DNA of 64,000 bases from Xanthomonas sp. DAR 35659. Its GTDB lineage: Bacteria > Pseudomonadota > Gammaproteobacteria > Xanthomonadales > Xanthomonadaceae. The DNA lies in assembly GCF_041242975.1 (NCBI RefSeq), contig NZ_CP162488.1, forward strand, positions 5,074,001-5,138,000, written 5' to 3'. Shown here piece by piece: positions 32,792 to 40,486 of the stretch. The notes under the pieces were generated by a model, which ran no database searches, was not told the origin of the DNA, and saw only the letters and a program-made list of their open reading frames with translations. How positions within the stretch are numbered: the stretch's first letter is position 1; each line of letters begins with the position of its first letter. The translations under genes and the position numbers were made by a program.

Positions 32792-33471
32792 GCGGCCTGG
32801 ACCCGATCGGGCACGTGCTGATCGTCGAGGACGAACCGCGCCTGGCCGCGGTGCTGGGCGAGTACCTGCACGCGGCCGGCTATTCGCACGACTGGATCGC
32901 CGATGGCGCGCAGGCGCTGGGCGCGTTCCGCGCGCAGAAGCCGGACCTGGTGCTGCTGGACCTGATGCTGCCCAACCGCGATGGCCTGGAGATCTGCCGC
33001 GACCTGCGCAGGGAAAGCGCGGTGCCGGTGATCATGGTCACCGCGCGCGTGGAGGAGATCGACCGCCTGCTGGGCCTGGAGATCGGCGCCGACGACTACA
33101 TCTGCAAGCCGTTCAGCCCGCGCGAGGTGGTGGCGCGGGTGCAGGCGGTGCTGCGTCGCCATCGCCATGATCCCAAGGGCGCGCCGGCGCCGGGCCTGCG
33201 GATCGACGAGGACGCCTGCCGCGCCAGCGTGCACGGCCGCGACCTGGACCTGACCCAGGTCGAGTTCCGCCTGCTGCGCACCCTCGCCGCCGCACCGGGG
33301 CGCGTTTACTCGCGCGAACAACTGATGGACCGTCTCTACGTCGACCACCGCATCGTCACCGACCGCACCGTCGACAGCCACGTCAAGAATCTGCGCCGCA
33401 AGCTCGCCGACGCCGGCGTGGAGGACTGGGTGCGGTCGGTGTATGGGGCCGGTTATCGCTTCGAGCCGTGA
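32788..33471 (+). CDS. OmpR-family response regulator (BaeR/SmeR-like)
   Basis: A 227-residue regulator: receiver with IVEDE and phospho-acceptor Asp58 ([13 protein letters not shown]), KPFSPRE switch lysine block, then a winged helix ([15 protein letters not shown] to [13 protein letters not shown]). The start ATG overlaps the kinase stop (ATGA), so both are translated from one message. It most likely regulates the divergent efflux operon; this is inferred from position. Confidence 0.93.
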   Translation: MSGLDPIGHVLIVEDEPRLAAVLGEYLHAAGYSHDWIADGAQALGAFRAQKPDLVLLDLMLPNRDGLEICRDLRRESAVPVIMVTARVEEIDRLLGLEIGADDYICKPFSPREVVARVQAVLRRHRHDPKGAPAPGLRIDEDACRASVHGRDLDLTQVEFRLLRTLAAAPGRVYSREQLMDRLYVDHRIVTDRTVDSHVKNLRRKLADAGVEDWVRSVYGAGYRFEP

Positions 33472-33570
33472 TTGGGGATTCGGGATTGGGGATTCGCAAA
33501 AGCGGCTTGGCTGATCGCCGTTGCGGTTGCAGCGCTGCCGGCTCTGGCGAATCCCCAATCCCGAATCCCC
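33472..33570. repeat. Inverted GGGATTCGGGATTGG repeat
   Basis: ATTGGGGATTCGGGATTGGG at 33471 and its mirror GCGAATCCCCAATCCCGAAT (from 33547) enclose about 50 bp, forming a long stem that starts at the regulator's stop codon. It separates convergent genes and may act as a bidirectional transcription stop. Confidence 0.8.
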
Positions 33571-33580
33571 ACTCCCCGCC

Positions 33581-34432
33581 TCACCGAAACACGACCGTGC
33601 GATGCCCATTGAGCAGGATGCGATGCTCGACGTGGCGGCGTACCGCGCGCGCCAGCACCTGCGATTCGATGTCGCTGCCCAGGCGGACCAGATCGCGCGG
33701 GGTCATCGCGTGATCGACCCGGGCCACGTCCTGTTCGATGATCGGACCCTCGTCGAGATCGCCGGTGACGTAGTGCGCGGTGGCGCCGATGATCTTGACC
33801 CCGCGTGCGTACGCCTGGTGATACGGCTGCGCGCCCTTGAAGCTGGGCAGGAAGCTGTGGTGGATGTTGATCGCGCGCCCGGCCAGCGCCGCGCACAGCA
33901 TGGGCGAGAGGATCTGCATGTAGCGCGCCAGCACTACCAGATCGATATTTTCGCGCTCGACCAGGGCCAGCAGTTGCGCCTCCTGCTCGGCGCGGTTGCC
34001 GGCATCCACCGGCAGGTGATGGAACGGCACGTCGTAGGAACCTGCCAGCGCGGCGAAATCCTGATGGTTGGACGCCACCGCGGCGATGTCCACGCGCAGT
34101 TGCCGGCTGTGCGCGCGGAACAGCAGATCGTTGAGGCAGTGGCCCTGCTTGCTGACCAGCACCAGCAGGCGCGCGCGGCGGCGCGCGTCGTGCAGTTGCC
34201 AGTCCATCGCGTAGTCGGCGGCGAGCGGCTCCAGTTGCACCTTCACCGCGGCGACGATGCCGTCGGCGGGCACGTCGAAGTGCACGCGCAGGAAGAAGCG
34301 GCCGCTCTCCTCGTCGCCGAACTGCTGCGCGTCGAGGATGTTGCAGCCATGCTCGAACAGCAGGCCGCTGACGCGGTAGACGATGCCGGTACGGTCCGGG
34401 CAAGACAGGGTCAGGATGTAGTCGGGGCGCAT
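33581..34432 (-). CDS. purU: Formyltetrahydrofolate deformylase
   Basis: Releases formate from 10-formyl-THF, balancing one-carbon units and feeding purine synthesis. The 283 residues have an N-terminal ACT domain (MRPDYILTLSCPDRTGIVYR) and a formyl-hydrolase domain with the catalytic block NIHHSFLPSFKGAQPYHQAY and GATAHYVTGDLDEGPIIEQD. The family's usual start MRPDYIL is at 34432; earlier in-frame codons belong to the leader and a REP. Confidence 0.95.
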   Translation of the reverse strand: MRPDYILTLSCPDRTGIVYRVSGLLFEHGCNILDAQQFGDEESGRFFLRVHFDVPADGIVAAVKVQLEPLAADYAMDWQLHDARRRARLLVLVSKQGHCLNDLLFRAHSRQLRVDIAAVASNHQDFAALAGSYDVPFHHLPVDAGNRAEQEAQLLALVERENIDLVVLARYMQILSPMLCAALAGRAINIHHSFLPSFKGAQPYHQAYARGVKIIGATAHYVTGDLDEGPIIEQDVARVDHAMTPRDLVRLGSDIESQVLARAVRRHVEHRILLNGHRTVVFR

Positions 34433-34496
34433 CCGGGGATGATAGGGGAGAATCGCAACCCGGAAGGCAGGATGCGGCAGATCGCCAGGCATCTCC

Positions 34497-34558
34497 TGTA
34501 GGAGCGGCTTCAGCCGCGACAGGCATTCCCCGAGGAGCCTGTCGCGGCTGAAGCCGCT
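34497..34558. repeat. REP palindrome split by the IS110 element
   Basis: One intact arm (TGTAGGAGCGGCTTCAGCCG, from 34497) and the second arm up to GAAGCCGCT at 34558. The missing CCTACAG of the second arm is found at 35708-35714, after the element. Joining the two restores a perfect REP. Confidence 0.95.
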
Positions 34559-34584
34559 TGTGTCAAAAGAGGGTCTATCGTTGA

Positions 34585-34745
34585 AGGTGAGAGCGGGGTG
34601 CGGCAGGCCGTTAAGCCGCAGTGCCAAGCGAGCACGAGTAGGAGTCAGCGCCGCCGCACCCCGGTTCTCCTGCCTGACAAGCCCGAACAGTTGCCTGAGC
34701 CGGGAGCTCGAACATCACAAGCCTGGGCATTGGCAGGAGCGCTCT
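34585..34745 (+). ncRNA. Predicted bridge RNA of IS110 copy 1
   Basis: Two stem-loops lie between the left end and the transposase. Target loop: stem GGGGTGCGGC (34595-34604) with GCCGCACCCC (34653-34662). It exposes AAGCCGC (34613-34619), equal to the REP left of the CT, and GTAGGAG (34638-34644), complementary to CTCCTAC right of it. Donor loop: stem CTCCTGCC (34667-34674) with GGCAGGAG (34732-34739). It exposes ACAGTTG (34687-34693), equal to the element's right end, and CACAAG (34716-34721), complementary to CTTGTG at the left-end junction. The ends of the RNA are estimated. Confidence 0.8.
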
Positions 34746-34774
34746 CGACCCTAAGTCTACTGCGGAGAAAGTCT

Positions 34775-35698
34775 ATGCGGCGCTTTGTCGGGATCGATGT
34801 TGCCAAGGCCGAACTGGTCATTCATGTGCTGCCGGACGCACTGGCCTGGACCCAGCCCAACACGCCGCAAGGGCGCGTTGAGCTGGTCCAGCGTCTGGCG
34901 AGGCTGGAGTGCGAACGGATCGTGCTGGAAGCCAGCGGTGGCTACGAACATGAGGTGCTGCGGACGTTGCGCCAGGCCGACTTGCCGGCGGTGCGGATGT
35001 GCGCGCAGCGCCCGCGGGCGCTGGCCAAGGCGCTGGGCATCAAGGCCAGGACCGATGCCCTGGACGCGCGCCTGTTGGCGGTTGCCGCCCAAGCCATTGC
35101 GGCCACCCCGACGGACGTGTTGCCCGAGCACCTGCAGCACCTGCGCGAACTGCTGGATCTGCGCAACGCCCTGGTCGGCCAGCACGACGCCCTCCGGCGG
35201 CGTTTGGAGCACATCACCAGCCCGGAGGTGCGGCGCCACTGCCAGGAAGCGATCGACCTGCTGAAGCGGCAGAGCGATGCGCTGAAGCGAGACCTCCAGC
35301 AGCAGGCCGACGCGTGTTCGACCCTGCCCAAAGTGCCGGGGCTGGGGCCGATCCTGCGCGCCACCCTGGCCGCAGGTCTGCCGGAACTGGGAACGCTGCC
35401 GCCGCGCAAGCTGGCTGCCCTGGTCGGGCTGGCACCGTTCAATCACGACAGCGGCCGCTGGCAAGGCCAGCGCCGCATCAAAGGCGGGCGCAGCGACGTG
35501 CGCCGCGCGCTGTACATGGCCACCTGGGCCAGCATCCGCGCCAAATCCCCCTTGGCCCAGACCTATGCGCGCCTGCAAGCGGCCGGCAAACCGGCCAAGG
35601 TCGCCATCGTCGCCTGCATGCACAAGTACCTACGCTGGCTCAACGCCATCGCACGCGATCAGGCCTCTTACGCGCCTCCCGTCATCGCTGCTGCATGA
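34775..35698 (+). CDS. IS110-family DEDD transposase/recombinase, copy 1
   Basis: A 307-residue recombinase that would cut and exchange strands under guidance of the bridge RNA. The N-terminal RuvC-like domain has Asp8 (FVGIDVAK), Glu52 (LEASGGYE) and Asp94/Asp97 (TDALDARLL). The C-terminal Tnp_20 domain has LPKVPGLGPILRATLA and the serine region FNHDSGRWQGQRRIKGGRSD. ATG 34775 follows GCGGAGAAAGTCT; upstream in-frame codons lie in the RNA region. It appears intact. The protein ends with APPVIAAA, as does copy 2. Confidence 0.95.
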   Translation: MRRFVGIDVAKAELVIHVLPDALAWTQPNTPQGRVELVQRLARLECERIVLEASGGYEHEVLRTLRQADLPAVRMCAQRPRALAKALGIKARTDALDARLLAVAAQAIAATPTDVLPEHLQHLRELLDLRNALVGQHDALRRRLEHITSPEVRRHCQEAIDLLKRQSDALKRDLQQQADACSTLPKVPGLGPILRATLAAGLPELGTLPPRKLAALVGLAPFNHDSGRWQGQRRIKGGRSDVRRALYMATWASIRAKSPLAQTYARLQAAGKPAKVAIVACMHKYLRWLNAIARDQASYAPPVIAAA

Positions 35699-35707
35699 CA
35701 GTTGACT

Positions 35708-35883
35708 CCTACAGGGATCTGCGGCGCACGGGCGGGGTTCATCGCGGTAGGGACTGCGGTCCCTACCCTTTCCGGCACCGCAAGCTCGCCACTTCGTTCG
35801 TCGCGGCTGAAGCCGCTCCTACATAAACAGGGGCTTGCGGCACGCCGGCCGAGTGCACTGTGGGAGGGACTTCAGTCCCGCCG
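35708..35883. repeat. REP remnants after IS copy 1
   Basis: 35708-35714 completes the split REP. An inverted GGTAGGGACTGCGGTCCCTACC lies at about 35748-35769, a REP half-arm ending CCGCTCCTACA at 35800-35823 and a half-site of the CTGTGGGAGGGACTTCAGTC subtype at 35858-35883. No gene is present before the stop of the XVIPCD protein. Confidence 0.75.
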
Positions 35884-35933
35884 CTTTCCATCGCCGGAAA
35901 CGCACCGCGTCACTTGCCTGCGCCAGCCTGCGC

Positions 35934-36374
35934 TCAGTCCGGCCGCAGCCGCAGCGCCAGGCGCCGGTTCACCTTCTCCAGCCGCGCCAGCGACTCCTCC
36001 ACCGACATGCCGACCGCTTCGTGGGTGGTGATGTGCGCGCGCAGGTGCGCCGGATCGTCCAGGTCGCCGCGCACCAGGAACACGTTCTCGCCATCCTCCA
36101 CGTCGCCGATCTCGCGGCTGAGCACCACATGGTCGACCTGGTCGAAGCCGTACTCCTTGGCCAGCGGCAGCAGCCGCGCCACCATGCGTTCGCTGATCGC
36201 GTCGGGCGCGCGGCCGCAGGCGGCGTCCAGTGCGTGCACGCCTTCGCGGATCTGCGCGTACAGCAGATGATCGGGATGGTCCGGATGCTCGGGGCCGAGC
36301 ATGGCCTCGCGCTCGACCGCGCGTGGCGGCTGGATGGGCGTCATGGCGCCGGGGTCGGACGAATTCGGGCTCAT
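35934..36374 (-). CDS. Stand-alone XVIPCD-type protein (type IV secretion signal domain)
   Basis: A 146-residue protein that matches, over most of its length, the C-terminal signal (XVIPCD) that Xanthomonas effectors use to dock on VirD4 of the bacteria-killing type IV secretion system. The key blocks are HALDAACGRAPD (about 47-58), YGFDQVDHVVLS (75-86), VFLVRGDLDDPAHLR (98-112) and EAVGMSVEESLARLE. A strong site AGGAGGATGCC precedes ATG 36374. There is no toxin domain, no lipoprotein immunity gene beside it, and no VirB/VirD gene in the window. It could be a decayed effector, a modular fragment, or a regulator of docking. Confidence 0.75.
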   Translation of the reverse strand: MSPNSSDPGAMTPIQPPRAVEREAMLGPEHPDHPDHLLYAQIREGVHALDAACGRAPDAISERMVARLLPLAKEYGFDQVDHVVLSREIGDVEDGENVFLVRGDLDDPAHLRAHITTHEAVGMSVEESLARLEKVNRRLALRLRPD

Positions 36375-36494
36375 GGCATCCTCCTATGATGCGCCTGCGG
36401 GGCCGCCGCACCTTAGCGGCAAGCGTGCGCCAAGCTCAAGCGTGGCGCAGCAGTGTGCACCACGCCGCGACAAGGCCGCCTGAAGATCGCGCGC

Positions 36495-37370
36495 TCAGGC
36501 CTGCCCGGCGTGGCGCGCGGCGACCTTGGCCAGCGCCGACCAGTCCAGGTCGCCGTCGCCGTGCGCGATCGCGTCGATGAACTGGTCGCGCAGCACCGCC
36601 GCCAACGGCATCGGCACGTGCCGGGTTTCGCCGGCGCTCAACGCCAGGCGCACGTCCTTGAGTCCCAGCGTGGTCTTGAAGCCGGCCGGGCTGTAGCGCT
36701 GCTGCGCGATCATGCCGCCGTAGGTCTGGTAGGCCGGCGCGGCGAACAGGGTGTTGCCGAGCATGCCCAGGAAGTCGGCCGCCTCCACGCCGTGGCCGCG
36801 CACCAGCGCCGCCGCTTCGGCCATGGTGCCGATCGCGCTGGCCAGGCACAGGTTGGCGGCCAGCTTGACCGCGTTGGCCTGCTCCGGCGCCTCGCCGAAG
36901 TACCAGGTCTTGCGCCCAATCACGTCCAGCAGCGGCTGCACCCGCGCCAGCGCGGCGGCCTCGCCGGCGGCGAGCAGGTTGAGCTGGCCGGCGGCGGCCA
37001 CGTCGTTGCGGCCCAGCACCGGGACGGCCAGATACGCCACGCCGCGCTCGGCATGCAGGGCGGCGAGCTCGCGCGCCAGCGCCACCGAGATCGTGGCCAT
37101 GTTGACGTGCACGCTACCGGCCGGCAGCGCGTCCAGCGCGCCGCGGTCGAGCAGGGTCTCGCGCACCGCCGCGTCGTCGGCCAGCATCGAGAACAGCACC
37201 TGGCCGCGGCCCGCGTCGGCCGGCTGCGCGGCCAACTGCGCGCCGGCCTCGACCAGCGCCTGCGCCGCGCCCGCACTGCGGTTCCACACGGTCAGCGCAT
37301 GTCCGGCGCGCAACAGGTTGTGCGCGATCGGTTGGCCCATCGTGCCCAGGCCGAGAAAGCCGATGCTCAT
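36495..37370 (-). CDS. NAD(P)-dependent beta-hydroxyacid dehydrogenase family oxidoreductase
   Basis: A 291-residue enzyme of the 3-hydroxyisobutyrate dehydrogenase family. The Rossmann motif IGFLGLGTMGQPIAHNLLRA is at residues 3-22, followed by GSVHVNMATISVALARELA (substrate loop) and NAVKLAANLCLASAIGTMAE with the catalytic lysine. The substrate cannot be told; relatives reduce succinic semialdehyde, glyoxylate or tartronate semialdehyde. The flavin oxidoreductase gene lies 46 bp upstream on the same strand, so they are probably co-transcribed. Confidence 0.88.
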   Translation of the reverse strand: MSIGFLGLGTMGQPIAHNLLRAGHALTVWNRSAGAAQALVEAGAQLAAQPADAGRGQVLFSMLADDAAVRETLLDRGALDALPAGSVHVNMATISVALARELAALHAERGVAYLAVPVLGRNDVAAAGQLNLLAAGEAAALARVQPLLDVIGRKTWYFGEAPEQANAVKLAANLCLASAIGTMAEAAALVRGHGVEAADFLGMLGNTLFAAPAYQTYGGMIAQQRYSPAGFKTTLGLKDVRLALSAGETRHVPMPLAAVLRDQFIDAIAHGDGDLDWSALAKVAARHAGQA

Positions 37371-37416
37371 CGCGAACTCCTTGCAGGATTCAATGTCGGG
37401 GGGGTGCGTGCGCGGG

Positions 37417-38562
37417 TCACGCGTCGAACAAGCCGCGCGCCGAGCGCGGCTCGCAACGCAGGTATTGCGGCGCCGGCGTGAGCTTGGCGCCCAGCGCGGC
37501 GGCGGCGTGCCACGGCCAGCGCGGATCGTAGAGCAGGCCGCGGGCCAGCGCGATCGCATCGGCCCGGCCCTCGGCCAGGATCGTCTCGGCATGCTGCGGT
37601 TCGGTGATCAGGCCGACCGCGATCACCGGCATCGTCACCGCGCGATGCAGCGTCTCGGCCAATGGCACCTGGTAGCCGGGCGCGACCGGGATCTGCTGGC
37701 GGCGATCGAGACCGCCGCTGGACACGTGCAGGTAGTCGCAGCCCTGCGCCTGCAGCGCCTGCGCCAGCGCGACGCTCTGCGCCACGTCCCAGCCGCCGTC
37801 GACCCAGTCGGTGGCGGAGATGCGCACGCCCACCGCCATCGAGGCCGACACCGCGGCGCGCACCGCCGCGTGCACGCGCAGCAGCAGGCGCATGCGGTTG
37901 TCCAGGCTGCCGCCATAGGCATCGTCGCGCTGGTTGCTCAGCGGCGACAGGAACTGATGCAGCAGGTAGCCGTGCGCGGCATGCAGTTCGATCAGCTCGA
38001 AGCCGAGCCGTTCGGCGCGCTGCGCGGCGGCGACGAAGGCCGCGACGATGGCATCGATCCCGGCCAGGTCCAGCGCCTGCGGCGGCGTGCCCTGCTCGGC
38101 GAAGGCCAGCGCCGAAGGCGCCACGGTCTGCCAGCCGTTGGGCTGGTCCGGCGCGATCGCGCCGCCGCCGTCCCAGGGCTTTTGCGTGGAGGCCTTGCGC
38201 CCGGCATGGGCCAACTGGATGCCCAGCGGCATCGGCGACCAGCGCCGCACCGAAGCCAGCACGTCGCGCAGCGCCGCTTCGGTGGCGTCGTCCCACAGGC
38301 CCAGGTCGGCGTAGCTGATGCGCCCGCGCGGCTCCACCGCGGTGGCTTCCAGGATCATCAGGCCGGCGCCGGACTGCGCCAACTGACCCAGATGGATGGT
38401 GTGCCAGTCGCTGGCCTGGCCCTGCTCGGCGGAGTACTGGCACATCGGCGCGACGACGATGCGATTGGACAACGACAGCGGCCCCAGGGCGAGGGGCGAG
38501 AAGAGATGGCTCAAGGCGGCATTCCGTGGGGGGCGTCCGCCCTGCGGCGGGCAGGTCGCCAT
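37417..38562 (-). CDS. Old-yellow-enzyme family NADH:flavin oxidoreductase (YqjM-like)
   Basis: FMN enzyme of 381 residues that reduces activated C=C bonds. The blocks are LSNRIVVAPMCQYSAEQGQA, GIQLAHAGRKAS, ELHAAHGYLLHQFLSPLSNQ (with the catalytic His pair) and YGGSLDNRMRLLLRVHAAVR. The CQYSA cysteine and short length point to the thermophilic-like/YqjM branch. ATG 38562 is preceded by CAGGAGTGCA; a longer frame begins at 38589. Confidence 0.92.
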   Translation of the reverse strand: MATCPPQGGRPPRNAALSHLFSPLALGPLSLSNRIVVAPMCQYSAEQGQASDWHTIHLGQLAQSGAGLMILEATAVEPRGRISYADLGLWDDATEAALRDVLASVRRWSPMPLGIQLAHAGRKASTQKPWDGGGAIAPDQPNGWQTVAPSALAFAEQGTPPQALDLAGIDAIVAAFVAAAQRAERLGFELIELHAAHGYLLHQFLSPLSNQRDDAYGGSLDNRMRLLLRVHAAVRAAVSASMAVGVRISATDWVDGGWDVAQSVALAQALQAQGCDYLHVSSGGLDRRQQIPVAPGYQVPLAETLHRAVTMPVIAVGLITEPQHAETILAEGRADAIALARGLLYDPRWPWHAAAALGAKLTPAPQYLRCEPRSARGLFDA

Positions 38563-38643
38563 TGCACTCCTGACGCCGCGGTCGATCAACCACCGCCGAT
38601 GGATCAGTTCGTGCGCGGATTCGGAACGTGTGGCGTCGCGCGG

Positions 38644-39513
38644 TCAGGCCGCCGCGCGCGGCAGCAGGAAGTCCAGCGCCTGCGCGCAGGAGCGGGACAC
38701 CTTCAGACTCAACAGGTCGTCGCCGCGGGTGCGGCCCAGGGTGACCGCGGCGATCGGCAGGCCGGCCTTGGCCGCGGCCTGCACGAAGCGGAACCCGGAA
38801 TAGACCATCAGCGACGAGCCCACCACCAGCATCGCGTCGGCCTGCTGCAGATGCGCGGAGGCGCTGGCCACGCGCTCGCGCGGCACGTTCTCGCCGAAGA
38901 ACACCACATCCGGCTTCAGCACGCCGCCGCACTGCGTGCACGCCGGCACCACGAAGGCGGCAAAGTCCACGTCCTCCAGGTCGGCGTCGCCATCGGGCGC
39001 CTGCGCAGCCTGCAACGACGCCCACTGCGGGTTGTGTTGCAGCAGCTGCTGCTGGAACGCCTCGCGCGGCAGGCGCCGCTCGCAGCCCATGCAGCGCACC
39101 ACGTCCAGGCGCCCGTGCAGGTCGATCACCGCCTGGCTGCCGGCCGCCTGATGCAGGCGGTCCACGTTCTGGGTCAGCAGCAGTTCGACCTGACCGCGCG
39201 CCTCCAGCCGCGCCAGCGCCGCATGCGTGGCGTTGGGACGGGCGTGGCCGAAGCGCGGCCAGCCGACCAGGCTGCGCGCCCAGTAGCGTTGCCGCGTCGC
39301 CACCTCGCCCATGAACGCCTGGTAGGTCACCGGCTGCGCGCGCTTCCAGTCGCCGGCCGCATCGCGGTAGTCGGGAATGCCCGAATCGGTGCTGCAGCCG
39401 GCACCGGTCAGCACGAACAGGCGCCGATGGCGCGCGACGAACGCCTCCAGCGCGGAAGACGCGGCCTGCGCGGACGCGGCGTGATCGTGCGGCAATTGCG
39501 ACATCGTGGACAT
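38644..39513 (-). CDS. Sir2-family NAD-dependent deacetylase, first copy
   Basis: A 289-residue sirtuin: [20 protein letters not shown] (NAD-binding), [13 protein letters not shown], catalytic His in DLHGRL, a four-cysteine zinc knuckle (CMGC and CTQCGG) and [11 protein letters not shown]. The GIPDYR motif places it among class II sirtuins, which include mitochondrial SIRT4-like enzymes with deacylase or ADP-ribosyl activity. A second sirtuin of a different class is at 59677. It is divergent from the response-regulator gene. Confidence 0.93.
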   Translation of the reverse strand: MSTMSQLPHDHAASAQAASSALEAFVARHRRLFVLTGAGCSTDSGIPDYRDAAGDWKRAQPVTYQAFMGEVATRQRYWARSLVGWPRFGHARPNATHAALARLEARGQVELLLTQNVDRLHQAAGSQAVIDLHGRLDVVRCMGCERRLPREAFQQQLLQHNPQWASLQAAQAPDGDADLEDVDFAAFVVPACTQCGGVLKPDVVFFGENVPRERVASASAHLQQADAMLVVGSSLMVYSGFRFVQAAAKAGLPIAAVTLGRTRGDDLLSLKVSRSCAQALDFLLPRAAA

Positions 39514-39718
39514 CCCGGGCGTGATGGATGCGGGCCACGGCGGCGTGGCGTGTTCCTATCTAGGGCGTGCGCCGCGGCAACGCAAGCCTCGGACGCCGCG
39601 CTCGCTGAAGCGTTGCCACGCGCATTGAAAGCCCGCTGGAAACTGGCTACTGTCCAGGACGCGGCAGGATGCTCGGCGGTCACGGCCAGCTCGACGCCGC
39701 ACGCTGCCTCCGTGAGGA

Positions 39719-40486
39719 ATGCCGTCCCTTCGCCGATTCCGCCTCGTGAGCCGCGTTTCCGATCCAACCCCGCCCCCGCTCGCCGCCACCGCTTCCGCGC
39801 CATTGCGCGTGGCGTTGCTGGAGGACGACGACGTGCTGCGCGACCGCGTGCTGCTGCCCGGGCTGCTGCGGCACGGCTTCGAGGCGATCCCGCTGCGCAC
39901 CGCGCAGGCGCTGTGGGCGGCGCTGGAGGCGCAGCGGTTCGACCTGATCGTGCTCGACATCGGCCTGCCCGACAGCGATGGCTTCACCTTGACCCAGCAG
40001 CTGCAGGACCGCCGTCCCGGCATGGGCATCGTCATCCTCAGCGGCCGCGGCGAGCAGCCGGATCTGGTGCGCGGGCTGATCCAGGGCGCCGACGCCTACC
40101 TGATCAAGCCGGTACAGATCGAGATCCTCGCCGCCACCTTGTTCAGCGTGGCCCGGCGCATGTTGCGGCCGAGCGCGCCGGCCAGCGAGGAATGGCAGTT
40201 GCAGGACGACGGCTGGTGCCTGTTCGCGCCCGACGGGCAGGCGGTGCCGTTGACCGCCTCCGAACGCAAGGTGCTGCAGAGCCTGTGGCAGGCGCGCGGG
40301 CGCCTGGTCAGCCGCGATGCGCTGATCGGCATGCTCGGCGGCAACGCCGGATTGGAGATCGATCCGCACCGGCTGGACGCATTGCTGCACCGGCTGCGGC
40401 AGAAGGTGCACGAGCGCACCGGCGTGCCGCTGCCGCTGAAGTCGGTACGCGGCGAGGGCTACCTGCTCATGCCGCAGGAACGCTGA
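39719..40486 (+). CDS. OmpR-like response regulator, tail-to-tail with a kinase
   Basis: A 255-residue regulator with a 28-residue N-terminal leader, a receiver (LLEDDDVLRDRV, acceptor Asp80 in LIVLDIGLPDSDG, lysine in AYLIKPVQIE) and a winged helix (LTASERKVLQSLWQARGRLV to VRGEGYLLMPQER). The stop at 40486 lies inside the last codons of the convergent kinase gene (40467), so the two overlap by 20 bp at their 3' ends. They are a likely partner pair despite opposite orientation. A later Met or GTG could be the real start, closer to the receiver. Confidence 0.85.
   Translation: MPSLRRFRLVSRVSDPTPPPLAATASAPLRVALLEDDDVLRDRVLLPGLLRHGFEAIPLRTAQALWAALEAQRFDLIVLDIGLPDSDGFTLTQQLQDRRPGMGIVILSGRGEQPDLVRGLIQGADAYLIKPVQIEILAATLFSVARRMLRPSAPASEEWQLQDDGWCLFAPDGQAVPLTASERKVLQSLWQARGRLVSRDALIGMLGGNAGLEIDPHRLDALLHRLRQKVHERTGVPLPLKSVRGEGYLLMPQER

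Larger units (their letters stand above)
34559..35707 (+). mobile_element. IS110-family insertion sequence, copy 1 (1149 bp)
   Basis: The element starts TGTGTCAAAAG right after a CT at 34557-34558 and ends GACAGTTGACT, the final CT being followed by the rest of the REP. There is no terminal inverted repeat and only the CT core is shared, as expected of IS110 recombination. Contents: 216 bp of non-coding left end with a predicted bridge RNA, one DEDD transposase gene, and a 9-bp right end. The second copy (61074-62222) has identical length and ends. Confidence 0.93.
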
